A DNA stretch of 64,000 nt from contig CAKUMQ010000004.1 of NCBI GenBank assembly GCA_934667845.1, forward strand, positions 9,962-73,961, written 5' to 3'. This document shows, one piece after another, positions 43,438 through 52,701 of this stretch. The notes under the pieces were generated by a model. It searched no databases. It saw nothing but the letters and a program-made list of their open reading frames with translations, and was not told the DNA's origin. How positions within the stretch are numbered: the stretch's first letter is position 1; each line of letters opens with the position of its first letter. Position numbers and translations under genes: made by a program. Source of the DNA: an uncultured Eubacteriales bacterium (GTDB lineage: Bacteria > Bacillota > Clostridia > Oscillospirales > Acutalibacteraceae).

Positions 43438-44643
43438 TCAGTCGCTCGCGCCTTTTTCGGAACGCTTCTGCACCCGCAGCAGAACCAGCATAAGGATCGG
43501 AAACACCAGTGCCGCCAGCAGTCCGCAGGACAATCCGCTCAGCGGGCTATTTGCCGCCTCGGCGGCGGCGGACACCTCACCGGTCAGCCAGGGGCCGAAA
43601 GCGCAGCCGAGATCGCCGAACACGGCGAGCACGGCAAACATGGTCGTGCCGCCGGAGGCATACTGCGCCGAGCTGAGGCTGAACACGCCCGGCCACATCA
43701 GCCCCACCGACAGGCCGCACAGACCGCAGCCCAAAAGCGACACGATCGGCCACGGCGCCAGAGCCGCCAGCAGATATGCCGCCACGCACAGCGCGGCGCT
43801 CACCGTCAGCACCCTGCGCAGCTGTATTTTCGCGCCCATCAGCCCGTAAAACAGGCGGGCAGAGCCCATCAGTGCCGCAAACAGGCAGGGACCGAGAATA
43901 TCCCCGACCACCTTACTGACATGCAGGCTGGTCTCGGCAAACAGCGACGCCCACTGGCTCATCGCCTGCTCCGCCGCCCCTGCCGTCAACATCAGCAGCA
44001 TGGCCGCCAGGAAAAAGCCGGAACGGAGAAGCCGGCGAAGCGGCGTTTTGTCCTCCTCCGCCACCGGCGGCACGAGCGGGACCGTCAGGAAATTAAACAG
44101 GTTGACCACCGGGACGACCGCCCACAGCAGCGGGATCACGACCCAGTTTGCCGTTCCGATCACCCGCAGAAGCAGCGTGGTGATCAGCACCACCGCAAGC
44201 TGTCCCCAGCAATAAAACGAATGGAGCAGGCTCATGCCGGCGGATTTGGAATCGGAGGGCAGGCTGTCGACGATCGGGCTGATCAGCACCTCGATCAGTC
44301 CGCTGCCGAACGCATAGACCACCGTCGGGATCAGCAGACCGACAAAGGCATTGTCCATGCGCCGCGGCAAAACGGCAAGCAGGATCAGTCCCGCCGCCGC
44401 CAGAATGTGCGCCAGCGTGATCGCCCGCCGATAGCCGATCCGATCCACATACCGCGCCGACAAAAGATCCACGCAGAGCTGGGTCAGAAAATTGACCAGC
44501 ACCAGCATACTGAGCTGGGAATAGGAAAGTGAAAGCTCGGTTTGATAAACAATAAATAAGACCGGCGACAGGCAGTTGATGATCGCCTGCACGAAGTAGC
44601 CGATATAGCAGGCTACCCGCGTGCCGGTATATGTGCGTTTCAT
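43438..44643 (-). CDS. Major facilitator superfamily transporter
   Basis: ATG 44643 follows AAGGAGATG; the frame is open upstream across the promoter. The 401-residue protein has 12 predicted helices. RYVDRIGYRRAITLAHI lies between helices 2 and 3, the usual MFS loop motif, and a long central loop follows helix 6 (PPVAEEDKTPLRRL). It resembles the FucP/YfkF-like sugar or drug transporters, but the substrate is not readable. It is the first gene of the run leading to the lipoprotein and the two-component system. Confidence 0.88.
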   Translation of the reverse strand: MKRTYTGTRVACYIGYFVQAIINCLSPVLFIVYQTELSLSYSQLSMLVLVNFLTQLCVDLLSARYVDRIGYRRAITLAHILAAAGLILLAVLPRRMDNAFVGLLIPTVVYAFGSGLIEVLISPIVDSLPSDSKSAGMSLLHSFYCWGQLAVVLITTLLLRVIGTANWVVIPLLWAVVPVVNLFNFLTVPLVPPVAEEDKTPLRRLLRSGFFLAAMLLMLTAGAAEQAMSQWASLFAETSLHVSKVVGDILGPCLFAALMGSARLFYGLMGAKIQLRRVLTVSAALCVAAYLLAALAPWPIVSLLGCGLCGLSVGLMWPGVFSLSSAQYASGGTTMFAVLAVFGDLGCAFGPWLTGEVSAAAEAANSPLSGLSCGLLAALVFPILMLVLLRVQKRSEKGASD

Positions 44644-44676
44644 ATGACATCTCCTTAAAAGTATAGTCCTATTTCC

Positions 44677-44705
44677 AGTATAGCATATTTTTCCCCGTTT
44701 GTCAT
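44677..44705 (-). promoter_or_regulatory. Sigma-A promoter of the MFS-lipoprotein-two-component operon
   Basis: ATGACA (44700-44705 on the minus strand), a 17-nt spacer and TATACT (44677-44682). A second TATACT lies further downstream without a good -35. Confidence 0.6.
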
Positions 44706-44728
44706 CCCTTCCGCGTCCTTTCACGGAA

Positions 44729-44753
44729 AAAAGGCGGAAAAATCCCGCCTTTT
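44729..44753. terminator. Orphan bidirectional terminator-like hairpin between divergent genes
   Basis: AAAAGGCGG pairs with CCGCCTTTT-type sequence across a 7-nt loop, with U runs on both strands (six U on the minus strand). No gene ends here; it lies between the MFS promoter and the next plus-strand gene. It may insulate the divergent units or end a small RNA. Confidence 0.45.
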
Positions 44754-44822
44754 CTCCGGCTTCACCGCCGATCGGGCAAAAAGTATTTATGCCGTTTTCA
44801 CACAGTGTTAACATGGTAAGGG

Positions 44823-44828
44823 TATACT
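44823..44828 (+). promoter_or_regulatory. Possible -10 box of the Cthe_2159-like gene
   Basis: TATACT lies 25 nt before the ATG. No good -35 is found at 16-18 nt; TTCACA is 20 nt upstream. A weak or activator-dependent promoter is possible. Confidence 0.3.
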
Positions 44829-44852
44829 GTCTGTCAAAAGGAGGTATGACAT

Positions 44853-47174
44853 ATGTCGACCCATAACATTCTATACCGGCGGCTCGGCGCCTTGGCGCTG
44901 TCCTGCCTTCTGCTTTTTTCGCTGTCCGGCTGCCGCGGGACGGCGTCCACGGAAAAATCCGCGGTCCTGACCGTTTCTGCAGGCAATAACACCTACACCC
45001 TTTCCGGCAGCGACGGCGCGCGCACCGTCGTCGGCAAGGCGGCGGGACAGATCGCCGCCGAAGCGGACGGCGACAGCATCGAGGTGCAGGACGGCGGCAC
45101 CTGGCTCATTGTCCGCGCCGACGGCACCAAGTTCGTGCTGACCGAAAACGGCAGCTGTACACTGACCGATCTGACCGGCAAAGAGACCGTCACCGCTGTT
45201 TCGGGTGCAGTTACCGTCTCTGCGCCCGAAACGGCGGACGGAACAGCGCAGTCCTCTGCCGCGATCACCTTAAACGGCGACACTGCCGCCGTCTCCGGAA
45301 CGGGCACGTCAGTCACCGGCAGCGTCGTGCAGATCACCGCAGGCGGCGTCTACACTGTCCGCGGCAAGCTGCAAAACGGGCAGATCCTCGTCAATGCGCC
45401 GAAGCAGGAGGTACAGCTGATCCTTGACGGCGCCGACATCACCTGCGAGACCGGCTCACCGCTGTTTATCGTTCACGCCAAAGCCGTCACGCTGACGCTA
45501 GCCGACGGGAGCGAAAACGCCCTCACGGACGGGAAGACCTACACCTATGCCGATGAATTTTCCTCGCAGGAGGACAATGAGCCGAACGCCTGCCTGTACA
45601 GCAAGGCAGATCTGGTCATCAACGGCACCGGCGCACTCGGCGTGACTGCCCGCTGCCGCAACGGCATCACCTCAAAGGACACGCTGACGATCACCGACGC
45701 GTCGCTCACGGTAAACGCCGTCAACCACGGCATCAACGGCAAGGACTCTCTCGCGATAAAGCATGCCGCGGTTACGGTGGAATGCGGCGGCGACGCGCTG
45801 CGCTCGACCAACGACAGCGGCGAGCAAAATGATGACGGGCAGGTGCTCGGTTTTGTCTCCGTCACAGACAGTACGCTGAGCTTAAAGGCGGGCGAGGACG
45901 GCATCCAGGCGGAAAGCACCCTCACGGTGCGCGGCGGCACGGCATCCGTGACCACGACCGGCGACGCAGACAGCGTCAGCGCCAAGGGTTTGAAAGCCGG
46001 AACGGCGGTCACGCTGGAGGGCGGCAGCTACACGCTGTCCTGCACCGACGACGCTATCCATGCCAACGGCACCGTCACCGTGCGGAGCGGACGCTACACC
46101 GTCTCAACCGGCGACGACGCCATCCACGCCGACGACACGCTGACCTTTGTCGGCGGCGTATTCACGGCGGAAAAATGCTATGAGGGACTCGAGGGCAGCA
46201 AGGTCACCGTCCTCGGCGGCGTGATCCGCATTCATGCCAGCGACGACGGCATAAACGCCGCCGGAGGCGCAGACGCCAGCGGCGGCTTCCGCGGAAACGG
46301 AAAGGCAGACGACAAGCAATGGGGGCAGCGTCTGCCGTCCGACACCGGGAACGGCACGTCGACAGACACAAGCAATGACCGTCCCACGCCGCCAAACGGC
46401 GCAGATACCAACGGAAACCTGCCGACGCCGCCTGACAATGCCGACACGAGCGGCGACCGTCCCACACCGCCGAACGGCATGGATATGAGCGGTGATCCGC
46501 CGACCCCGCCGAACGGCACGGATACAAACGGCAACCCGCCCGCCATGCCGGACGGCACGGGCGGCACGGGCGGCAACAGCAGCACCTACACCATCACCGT
46601 CAGCGGCGGCTATACCGTCGTCTACGCCGACGGAGACGGCATAGACTCCAACGGCAACATCACCATGTCGGGCGGCACGCTGATCGTCTACGGCCCGGCA
46701 AGCAACGGCGACGGCGCTATCGACTATGACGGCAGCTTCACCCAAACGGGCGGCACGCTGCTCGCCGTCGGCTCCTCCGGCATGGCGCAGGCGCCGGGCA
46801 CCGTGTCCGGCAGAGGCGTTTCCGTTGCCTTCGACTCCGCCCTGCCCGCGGACAGCTGCATAGCCCTTTCCGCCGACGGCGACACACTGGTGCTCCGTCT
46901 CCCCAAATCGGCACAGCACCTGGTCTACTGCGCGCCTGCTCTGTCGGGCAGCAAGAGTCTGACGGTCACGACCGGCGTGACCGTCAGCGGCGGCACCGAA
47001 AAAGACGGCGTGATCACCGGCGCGTCGGTCAGCGGCGGCACCGTGCTGACCGAGCTGACCCTGAAAGACGGCGGGCTGACCGCCTACGACTCTGCGGGAA
47101 CCATGGGCGGACGTCCCGGCGGGCGCGGCGACTTTAACCGCTTCGGCAACCGGCAAAACGGGGAGAATGCTTGA
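44853..47174 (+). CDS. Cthe_2159-like carbohydrate-binding beta-helix lipoprotein
   Basis: ATG follows AAAAGGAGG. The 773-residue protein begins with a lipoprotein signal (ALSCLLLFSLSGC, lipid Cys27). The main region (about 170-480 and 570-700) has regular beta-helix rungs rich in GGD, DGI and DAIHA. It contains the family blocks LILDGADITCETGSPLFIVH, SKADLVINGTGAL, TARCRNGITSKDTLTI and GGDALRSTND. Cthe_2159 of Clostridium thermocellum is a pectate-lyase-like fold that binds cellulose and polygalacturonate through calcium. Here the helix is interrupted by a 13-residue Pro/Asn/Asp/Gly repeat (residues 511-575). It is probably anchored outside the cell. A phosphodiesterase gene follows after 53 bp. 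Ligand unknown. Confidence 0.85.
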   Translation: MSTHNILYRRLGALALSCLLLFSLSGCRGTASTEKSAVLTVSAGNNTYTLSGSDGARTVVGKAAGQIAAEADGDSIEVQDGGTWLIVRADGTKFVLTENGSCTLTDLTGKETVTAVSGAVTVSAPETADGTAQSSAAITLNGDTAAVSGTGTSVTGSVVQITAGGVYTVRGKLQNGQILVNAPKQEVQLILDGADITCETGSPLFIVHAKAVTLTLADGSENALTDGKTYTYADEFSSQEDNEPNACLYSKADLVINGTGALGVTARCRNGITSKDTLTITDASLTVNAVNHGINGKDSLAIKHAAVTVECGGDALRSTNDSGEQNDDGQVLGFVSVTDSTLSLKAGEDGIQAESTLTVRGGTASVTTTGDADSVSAKGLKAGTAVTLEGGSYTLSCTDDAIHANGTVTVRSGRYTVSTGDDAIHADDTLTFVGGVFTAEKCYEGLEGSKVTVLGGVIRIHASDDGINAAGGADASGGFRGNGKADDKQWGQRLPSDTGNGTSTDTSNDRPTPPNGADTNGNLPTPPDNADTSGDRPTPPNGMDMSGDPPTPPNGTDTNGNPPAMPDGTGGTGGNSSTYTITVSGGYTVVYADGDGIDSNGNITMSGGTLIVYGPASNGDGAIDYDGSFTQTGGTLLAVGSSGMAQAPGTVSGRGVSVAFDSALPADSCIALSADGDTLVLRLPKSAQHLVYCAPALSGSKSLTVTTGVTVSGGTEKDGVITGASVSGGTVLTELTLKDGGLTAYDSAGTMGGRPGGRGDFNRFGNRQNGENA
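46383..46577 (+). repeat. 39-bp tandem repeat, four units plus a degenerate fifth
   Basis: Units at 46383, 46422, 46461, 46500 and a diverged one at 46539 each encode 13 residues of the type PTPPNGxDTxGNx. The repeat sits within the coding region of the Cthe_2159-like lipoprotein and makes a Pro/Gly-rich loop or linker. Confidence 0.9.
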
Positions 47175-47227
47175 CGAACCCCATGGGCGGTGGTATACTA
47201 AGCGGGAGATAAAAGGGGGCATGTCAT

Positions 47228-47794
47228 TTGAAATGGATGATCGCATCGGACATTCACGGCTCCGCCCGTTTTTGCGGAATGCTGCTGGACCGCTTTGCCG
47301 ACGAGCATGCCGACCGCCTGCTTTTGCTGGGCGATCTGCTGTATCACGGGCCGCGCAACGATCTGCCGGAGCAATACGACCCCAAGCGGGTGATCGCCCT
47401 GCTCTCCTCCGTTAAGAAACGCCTGCTCTGTGTGCGGGGCAACTGCGAGGCCGAGGTCGACCAGATGGTGCTGCCGTTTCCCGTCATGGCGGACTATGCA
47501 CTGCTTCCGCTCGGCTCCCGCCTGATCTATGCCACGCACGGTCACCACGCAAATGAGGAGACCCCTCCCCCGCTCTGCCCGGGTGATCTGCTGCTCTGCG
47601 GGCATACGCACATTCCCGCCTGCCGCCCGCATGACGGCTTCACCTATTTAAATCCCGGTTCCGTGTCCCTGCCGAAGGCGGACAGCGCCCGCAGCTATAT
47701 GACGCTTGATAACGGCGTTTTCCTGTGGAAGCGCTTGGACGACGGCGCGGTTTTCTCCCGGTTTTCGCCGGAGGAAGCCGCTCCCGGGAAATAA
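47228..47794 (+). CDS. yfcE: YfcE-type metallophosphodiesterase
   Basis: The TTG start at 47228 gives LKWMIASDIHGS, the conserved N terminus of the family, after AAAGGGGG. The 188-residue enzyme has the calcineurin-like ligands SDIHG, LLGDLLYHGPRN, VRGNCEAE, ATHGHH and CGHTHIP in order. YfcE-type enzymes hydrolyse phosphodiesters in the cytoplasm with Mn2+; the natural substrate is unsettled. It follows the Cthe_2159-like gene by 53 bp and is ended by a strong terminator. Confidence 0.9.
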   Translation: MKWMIASDIHGSARFCGMLLDRFADEHADRLLLLGDLLYHGPRNDLPEQYDPKRVIALLSSVKKRLLCVRGNCEAEVDQMVLPFPVMADYALLPLGSRLIYATHGHHANEETPPPLCPGDLLLCGHTHIPACRPHDGFTYLNPGSVSLPKADSARSYMTLDNGVFLWKRLDDGAVFSRFSPEEAAPGK

Positions 47795-47817
47795 ACGCCC
47801 GTATCCGCAAAAGCCGA

Positions 47818-47854
47818 CTGCCCCCATGCCGCGATCTGTGCGGCATGGGGGCAG
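47818..47854. terminator. Bidirectional terminator between yfcE and the glycosyltransferase
   Basis: CTGCCCCCATGCCGC (47818-47832) pairs with 47840-47854 as a 15-bp perfect stem with a 7-nt loop. T-rich sequence follows on the plus side. It separates convergent transcription units. Confidence 0.75.
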
Positions 47855-47866
47855 CTTTATGTTTCA

Positions 47867-48925
47867 TCAGCGTTCGGCTTTCAGCCGGGCAAACCACTTG
47901 ACCGCGTGGGTCTTGACCCATGAGATCACCCGCCCCTCGGCAAGGATCAGCGTGATATTGTGCCACCGCACCGGAAGCAGCATCAGCCGCATTTTTGTAC
48001 TGCGCGGCTGCATGACCGGCAGATATTTTTTCACCCGGTCGGTATCCAGCATGCGCCGCACCGTCTCACGCTTTTCGCAGCGGTTCAGCGTACAAGCGCG
48101 GTTGGTGATGTTCTCCACACAGCCGATCCAGCGCTCCATATACCGGCGCGCAAGAAATTCGCGGCTCTCGGCGGTATCCAGTCCCCAGCAGGCAAACAGC
48201 TCCTCCATCCACCCCTGCTCTTCCTCGCGCTTATCATACATCGCCGCCACATATTTGGCTGTCTCTGAATCCGCGCGGGCGCGCAGGAAGTGATAATACG
48301 CCTTTTCGGAGACAACGACCCGCTCGATCTCACGCAGCACGCTGAGGTTAAACGGGAAATCGTCCCAAAACGTCTGCGGGAACCGCAGCCCGTGCTCCCG
48401 GATATAGCTGTGGAGATAGAGCTTGTTCCACGGCGTGTACAGAAGATTATGGTCAAACAGCGGACAGCACGCCTGCCGGAACGCCTCCTTGGTCGGATAG
48501 ACGGCATCGGGACAGGCGTTTTTCTGCGTGACGAATGCATCCTCGCGGTAATAGGTGTCGATATAATACCCCGTGACCACACACTGCGCCCCGTGCTGCT
48601 CTGCCAGCGCCGTCATATCCGCCAGCATAGTCGGCTCCGTCCAGTCGTCCGAATCCATAAAATACAGATATTTCCCTCTTGCCCGCTCGATGGCATAGTT
48701 GCGGGCGCTCGGCGCACCGCCGTTTTCCTTGTGTACAACGGTAATGCGGGCGTCGCGTGCGGCGTATTCGTCACAGATCACGCCGCTGTTGTCCTTGGTG
48801 CCGTCGTCGACAAGCCACAGCTCAAAATCCGGCATGGTCTGGGCAAGCAGGCTCTCGATCGCCCGCCCGACGTATTTTTCCACGTTATAGACCGGCATAA
48901 TCACGCTGACCAGCGGTGTACTCAT
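47867..48925 (-). CDS. Family 2 glycosyltransferase
   Basis: The ATG overlaps the glf stop (ATGA) and follows AAGGAGAG. The 352-residue protein has the GT-A N-terminal fold. It contains VSVIMPVYNVEKYVGRAIESLL, here split as VSVIMPVYN then EKYVGRAIESLL, WLVDDGTKDNSG near 37, and the DxD-type motif YFMDSDDWTEP near 90. The C-terminal part is a longer all-helical region with basic patches. It transfers a sugar to a surface glycan or lipid-linked intermediate. The link to glf suggests that it uses UDP-galactofuranose. Confidence 0.9.
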   Translation of the reverse strand: MSTPLVSVIMPVYNVEKYVGRAIESLLAQTMPDFELWLVDDGTKDNSGVICDEYAARDARITVVHKENGGAPSARNYAIERARGKYLYFMDSDDWTEPTMLADMTALAEQHGAQCVVTGYYIDTYYREDAFVTQKNACPDAVYPTKEAFRQACCPLFDHNLLYTPWNKLYLHSYIREHGLRFPQTFWDDFPFNLSVLREIERVVVSEKAYYHFLRARADSETAKYVAAMYDKREEEQGWMEELFACWGLDTAESREFLARRYMERWIGCVENITNRACTLNRCEKRETVRRMLDTDRVKKYLPVMQPRSTKMRLMLLPVRWHNITLILAEGRVISWVKTHAVKWFARLKAER

Positions 48926-50043
48926 TCTTCACTCTCCTTTATCAGCCCCTGCGCTTCGGCAAGCCGCAGCGCCGACGCCACGGTGGCATCCATATCATAA
49001 TAGCGGTATTCCGCCAGCCGCCCGCCGAACAGCGTCTGCGGCTCCTGATCCGCCAGTGCGCGGTAGCGGGCATACAGCGCCTGATTTTCCGCGTCGTTGA
49101 CCGGATAATACGGCTCCAAGCCCGGCTGCCACTCTGCGGGGTATTCGCGGGTCACATAGGTGATAGGCTGCTGCCCGAACATAAAGTGCTTATGCTCGAT
49201 CACGCGGGTGTAGGCAGGCTCACGGTCGGTGTAATTCACCACGGCGACGCCCTGATAATTCGGGATGTCCATCCGCTCGGTCTCAAACCGCAGGCTGCGG
49301 TAGGACAGCCGCCCGAGACGATAGCCGTAAAACGCATCCAGCGTGCCGGTGTACAGCACCGTCTGTGCCTGTGCGTCCCAAAAGGGCTTGTCCGCGAGAT
49401 AGTCCGTGTCGGTGCGGACCTCCACGCCCTCCAGCATCCGTCGGACAAGCACCGTGTAGCCCTCCTTCGGGATCCCCTGAAACGGATCGGAGAAATAGTT
49501 GTTGTCATAGGTCAGCCGCACCGGCAGGCGCTTGATGATGAAGGCGGGCAGCTCCGTGCAGGGGCGTCCCCACTGCTTTTCCGTATAACCGCGGATAAGC
49601 TTTTCGTACACATCCCGCCCGACCAGGCGGATCGCCTGCTCCTCCAGATTGTGCGGCTCGCCGGTGATCTCCGTCCGCTGCCGCTGCAGTATCCGCTCCG
49701 CCTCCGCGGGAGCGGAGATGCCCCACAGGCGGGAAAAGGTGTTCATGTTGAACGGCAGGTTATAGATCTCGCCGCGGTAGTTGGCGATCGGCGAGTTGAC
49801 GAAGTGGTTAAATGTACAAAACCGCTGCACAAACCGCCACACTGCCTCGTTCGACGTATGAAAAATGTGGGCGCCGTAGCGGTGGATAAGGATACCGTCT
49901 TTTTCTTCGTCAAAAATGTTGCCGGCAATATGCGGGCGGCGCTCCAGCACAAGGCAGCGCTTGCCCGCGCGCGCGGCGCAGTGGGCAAAGGTCGCGCCGA
50001 ACAGACCCGCGCCGACGATCAGATAGTCGTATGCTTTTTTCAT
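48922..50043 (-). CDS. glf: UDP-galactopyranose mutase
   Basis: ATG 50043 has GAGAGG upstream; a TTG two codons earlier is too close to that site. The 373-residue flavoenzyme opens with the FAD-binding YLIVGAGLFGATFAH, and VLERRPHIAGNIFDE and HRYGAHIFHT follow, as in Glf proteins. Later blocks are EKQWGRP near 180 and GRLAEYRYYDMDATVASAL at the C terminus. It converts UDP-galactopyranose to UDP-galactofuranose in the cytoplasm. With the following glycosyltransferase it forms a two-gene operon for galactofuranose-containing surface glycan. Confidence 0.96.
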   Translation of the reverse strand: MKKAYDYLIVGAGLFGATFAHCAARAGKRCLVLERRPHIAGNIFDEEKDGILIHRYGAHIFHTSNEAVWRFVQRFCTFNHFVNSPIANYRGEIYNLPFNMNTFSRLWGISAPAEAERILQRQRTEITGEPHNLEEQAIRLVGRDVYEKLIRGYTEKQWGRPCTELPAFIIKRLPVRLTYDNNYFSDPFQGIPKEGYTVLVRRMLEGVEVRTDTDYLADKPFWDAQAQTVLYTGTLDAFYGYRLGRLSYRSLRFETERMDIPNYQGVAVVNYTDREPAYTRVIEHKHFMFGQQPITYVTREYPAEWQPGLEPYYPVNDAENQALYARYRALADQEPQTLFGGRLAEYRYYDMDATVASALRLAEAQGLIKESEE

Positions 50044-50079
50044 AGACAAACCTCTCTGTTTCCGACTCAGTCATGGTAT

Positions 50080-50108
50080 AGTATACCGCATTTTACCGGA
50101 AAAATCAA
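50080..50108 (-). promoter_or_regulatory. Sigma-A promoter of glf
   Basis: TTGATT (50103-50108 on the minus strand), a 17-nt spacer and TATACT (50080-50085). The leader is about 30 nt. Confidence 0.7.
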
Positions 50109-50149
50109 GCAAAACCCGTTTTCCCGCGGTAAAGGGCGGCAGCGGACGC

Positions 50150-50195
50150 AAAAATCCCCGCCGGACGGCTGTTTACACAGCCGCTCGGCGGGGAT
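50150..50195 (-). terminator. Terminator of the rnj-ftsH operon
   Basis: ATCCCCGCCG pairs with CGGCGGGGAT and an inner CGGCTG/CAGCCG stem lies around a 6-nt loop. On the minus strand five U residues follow (A run 50150-50154). It lies 22 bp after the ftsH stop. Confidence 0.8.
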
Positions 50196-50217
50196 AACGC
50201 GCGGAGGAAAAATTGAT

Positions 50218-52113
50218 TTACGCTTCGGGTACAGCCTCGGGCGCTACCTGCATCATGCGGGTAAACACGTCGCCGTCCATTTTCTCGTTTGCGATCAGAT
50301 ACGCCGCCACCTCGTGCAGCTTATCCATATGCGCTTTCAGAATTTCCTCGGTCTTTTTATAGCCGCGGTGGATGATGCCGTTGATCTCCTCGTCGATCTT
50401 CGCGGCGATCTCCTCGGAATAATTGCGGGTATGACCGAAATCACGGCCGAGGAAGACTTCGTTCGAGTCGGACGAGCCGTACATGATCGGACCGAGATCG
50501 TCGCTCATGCCGTATTTCGTCACCATCTGCCGCGCGACCTCCGTCGCACGCTCGATATCGTTGGACGCGCCGGTGCAGATATCGTCAAGCACCAGAGCCT
50601 CGGCGGCACGGCCGCCCAGCAGCACGTTGACCTCCTCCAAAAGCTCCCGCCTGGACATATGCGTTTTATCCTTCACCGGCAGGCTCATCGTAAATCCGGC
50701 GGCGCGGCCGCGCGGAATGATGGAGATCAGGTGCACGGGATCCTGCGTCGGGCAGAAGTAAGTCACCACGGCGTGACCCGCCTCGTGATAGGCGGTGATC
50801 TTCTTGTCGTCCTCGGTCATGGCGTGGCTCTTCTTCTCGGTGCCCGCCACCACCTTGACGGTCGCCTCCTCGATCTCCGGCATGGTGATCGAGTGGTAAT
50901 TCTTGCGCGCGGCAAGGAGCGCCGCCTCATTGAGCAGGTTTTCGAGATCCGCGCCGGTGAAGCCGGCGGTGGAACGCGCGATCACGGACAGATCGACGTC
51001 GGGCGCCAAAGGCTTGCCCTTCGCGTGTACCTTCAAAATTTCCTCGCGCCCCTTGATATCGGGATAGCTGACCACGATCTGCCGGTCAAAGCGTCCGGGA
51101 CGCATCAGCGCGGGGTCGAGGATATCCGGGCGGTTGGTCGCCGCGATCATGATGACGCCCTCGTTGACGCCGAAGCCGTCCATCTCAACGAGCAGCTGGT
51201 TGAGCGTCTGCTCCCGCTCATCGTGACCGCCGCCGAGTCCGGCGCCGCGCTGGCGGCCGACCGCGTCGATCTCGTCAATAAAGATGATGCACGGGGTGTT
51301 TTTCTTTGCCTGGTCGAACAGATCGCGCACACGCGAAGCGCCGACGCCGACGTACATTTCCACAAAATCGGAGCCGGAAATGGAGAAAAACGGCACGCCC
51401 GCCTCCCCCGCCACGGCGCGCGCCAGCAGCGTTTTGCCGGTGCCCGGAGGGCCAACGAGCAGCACGCCCTTCGGCACGCGCGCGCCCAGCTCCTTGAATT
51501 TTTTCGGGGATTTCAGGAACTCGACGATCTCCTGCAGCTCCGCCTTTTCCTCATCGGCGCCCGCCACATCGGCAAAGGTGGTCTTGCGCTTATCGTCGGA
51601 CTGCAGCTTCACGCGCGCACGGCCGAAATTCATCGCGCCGCCGCCCATGGAATTGATCGAGCGGCGCATCATGCCCCAGCCGAACACAAGGAGGATCACC
51701 ATCAAAACGACCGGAAGCAGGCTGCTGATGATCGCCCAGGTATTGTTTGCCTCTACCGGAACGTATTCCACGCCGTTTTCCAGAATAATGTCCTGTATGT
51801 CGTTATAGAACATACTGACATCGGGAACCTTATAAACGATGACGTCCTTTTCGTCGATCTTGCCGTTCTTATCCGTATCCGTGCGGTACTGCTCGCGAAG
51901 CAGCAGCACCGTTCGGCCGGTGCCGAGATTCAGCTCGCATTTTTCGACCTTATCCTCTTTAAAATAGGCATATATCTCCGAATACGGGATCGTTTCGTTG
52001 GAGGATGCGCCGCCGTTATAGATCAGAAAGAAAATAAAGATCAGCGCAAGCGGCAGCAGCAGACACAGCGCCAAATTGCGGATCGAGCGGTTTTGGTTAT
52101 TCTGCGGTTCCAA
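50218..52113 (-). CDS. ftsH: ATP-dependent zinc metalloprotease FtsH
   Basis: I prefer TTG 52113, which has AGGAG at 9-nt spacing, over TTG 52122, which abuts that site. The 631-residue membrane protease has helices near 15-35 and 128-148 around an extracytoplasmic domain. Then come Walker A GPPGTGKT near 224, Walker [10 protein letters not shown] near 281, the second region of homology ([20 protein letters not shown]) and zinc-binding HEAGH near 446. It extracts and degrades membrane and regulatory proteins. The extracytoplasmic domain carries an EF-hand-like loop, [12 protein letters not shown] (about residues 79-90), which is not usual for FtsH. It ends the seven-gene operon from rnj. Confidence 0.96.
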   Translation of the reverse strand: MEPQNNQNRSIRNLALCLLLPLALIFIFFLIYNGGASSNETIPYSEIYAYFKEDKVEKCELNLGTGRTVLLLREQYRTDTDKNGKIDEKDVIVYKVPDVSMFYNDIQDIILENGVEYVPVEANNTWAIISSLLPVVLMVILLVFGWGMMRRSINSMGGGAMNFGRARVKLQSDDKRKTTFADVAGADEEKAELQEIVEFLKSPKKFKELGARVPKGVLLVGPPGTGKTLLARAVAGEAGVPFFSISGSDFVEMYVGVGASRVRDLFDQAKKNTPCIIFIDEIDAVGRQRGAGLGGGHDEREQTLNQLLVEMDGFGVNEGVIMIAATNRPDILDPALMRPGRFDRQIVVSYPDIKGREEILKVHAKGKPLAPDVDLSVIARSTAGFTGADLENLLNEAALLAARKNYHSITMPEIEEATVKVVAGTEKKSHAMTEDDKKITAYHEAGHAVVTYFCPTQDPVHLISIIPRGRAAGFTMSLPVKDKTHMSRRELLEEVNVLLGGRAAEALVLDDICTGASNDIERATEVARQMVTKYGMSDDLGPIMYGSSDSNEVFLGRDFGHTRNYSEEIAAKIDEEINGIIHRGYKKTEEILKAHMDKLHEVAAYLIANEKMDGDVFTRMMQVAPEAVPEA

Positions 52114-52152
52114 TGGCTTCAACTCCTATCATCCGGTGCCGTCGGCGCGGAT

Positions 52153-52701
52153 TCAATTTCCATAGATCTCCGGTTTCAACACACCGATATACGGCAGATT
52201 CCGGTACTGCTCGGCATAATCCAGCCCGTAGCCGACAATAAACCGGTCGGGCACGACCGCCCCGACGTAGTCCGCCTGCACGTCTGCTTTGCGCCGTTCG
52301 GGCTTGTCGAGCAGCGTGGCGATGCGGATGGAGTGCGGGTTGCGCGCCGACAGCATCTTTTTCAGGTAGGCGAGCGTCACGCCGGAGTCGAGAATGTCCT
52401 CAACGATCAGCACGTCCTTGCCCTCGAGCTTGGAGTCGAGGTCTTTAAGCACACGCACCTCGCCGGAGGTCGAGGTATTATTCCCGTAGCTGGAAACCGC
52501 CATAAAATCAATTGCACAGCGGATATCGAGATGACGCATCAGATCCGCCATAAACATCAGCGAGCCTTTCAGCACCGCCACCATAAAGAGATTCTTGTCC
52601 GCATAGTCGCGCTGGATCTCCGCCGCGACGCGGGCGACCATCTCCTCAAGCTCCTGTTCACTATACAGGGTCTCCAGTACGTCCTCATGTATACTGCTCA
52701 T
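52153..52701 (-). CDS. hpt: Hypoxanthine phosphoribosyltransferase
   Basis: ATG 52701 has AAAGGA at 9-nt spacing; another ATG at 52710 is too close. The 182-residue enzyme has the PRTase motif VLIVEDILDSGVTL with the PRPP-binding acidic pair, VLKGSLMFMADL near residue 48 and the hood-region VVPDRFIVGYGLDYAEQYRNLPYIG. It salvages hypoxanthine and guanine with PRPP. tilS-hpt-ftsH is a classic Firmicutes order; here hpt overlaps the end of tilS by 17 bp. Confidence 0.95.
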   Translation of the reverse strand: MSSIHEDVLETLYSEQELEEMVARVAAEIQRDYADKNLFMVAVLKGSLMFMADLMRHLDIRCAIDFMAVSSYGNNTSTSGEVRVLKDLDSKLEGKDVLIVEDILDSGVTLAYLKKMLSARNPHSIRIATLLDKPERRKADVQADYVGAVVPDRFIVGYGLDYAEQYRNLPYIGVLKPEIYGN

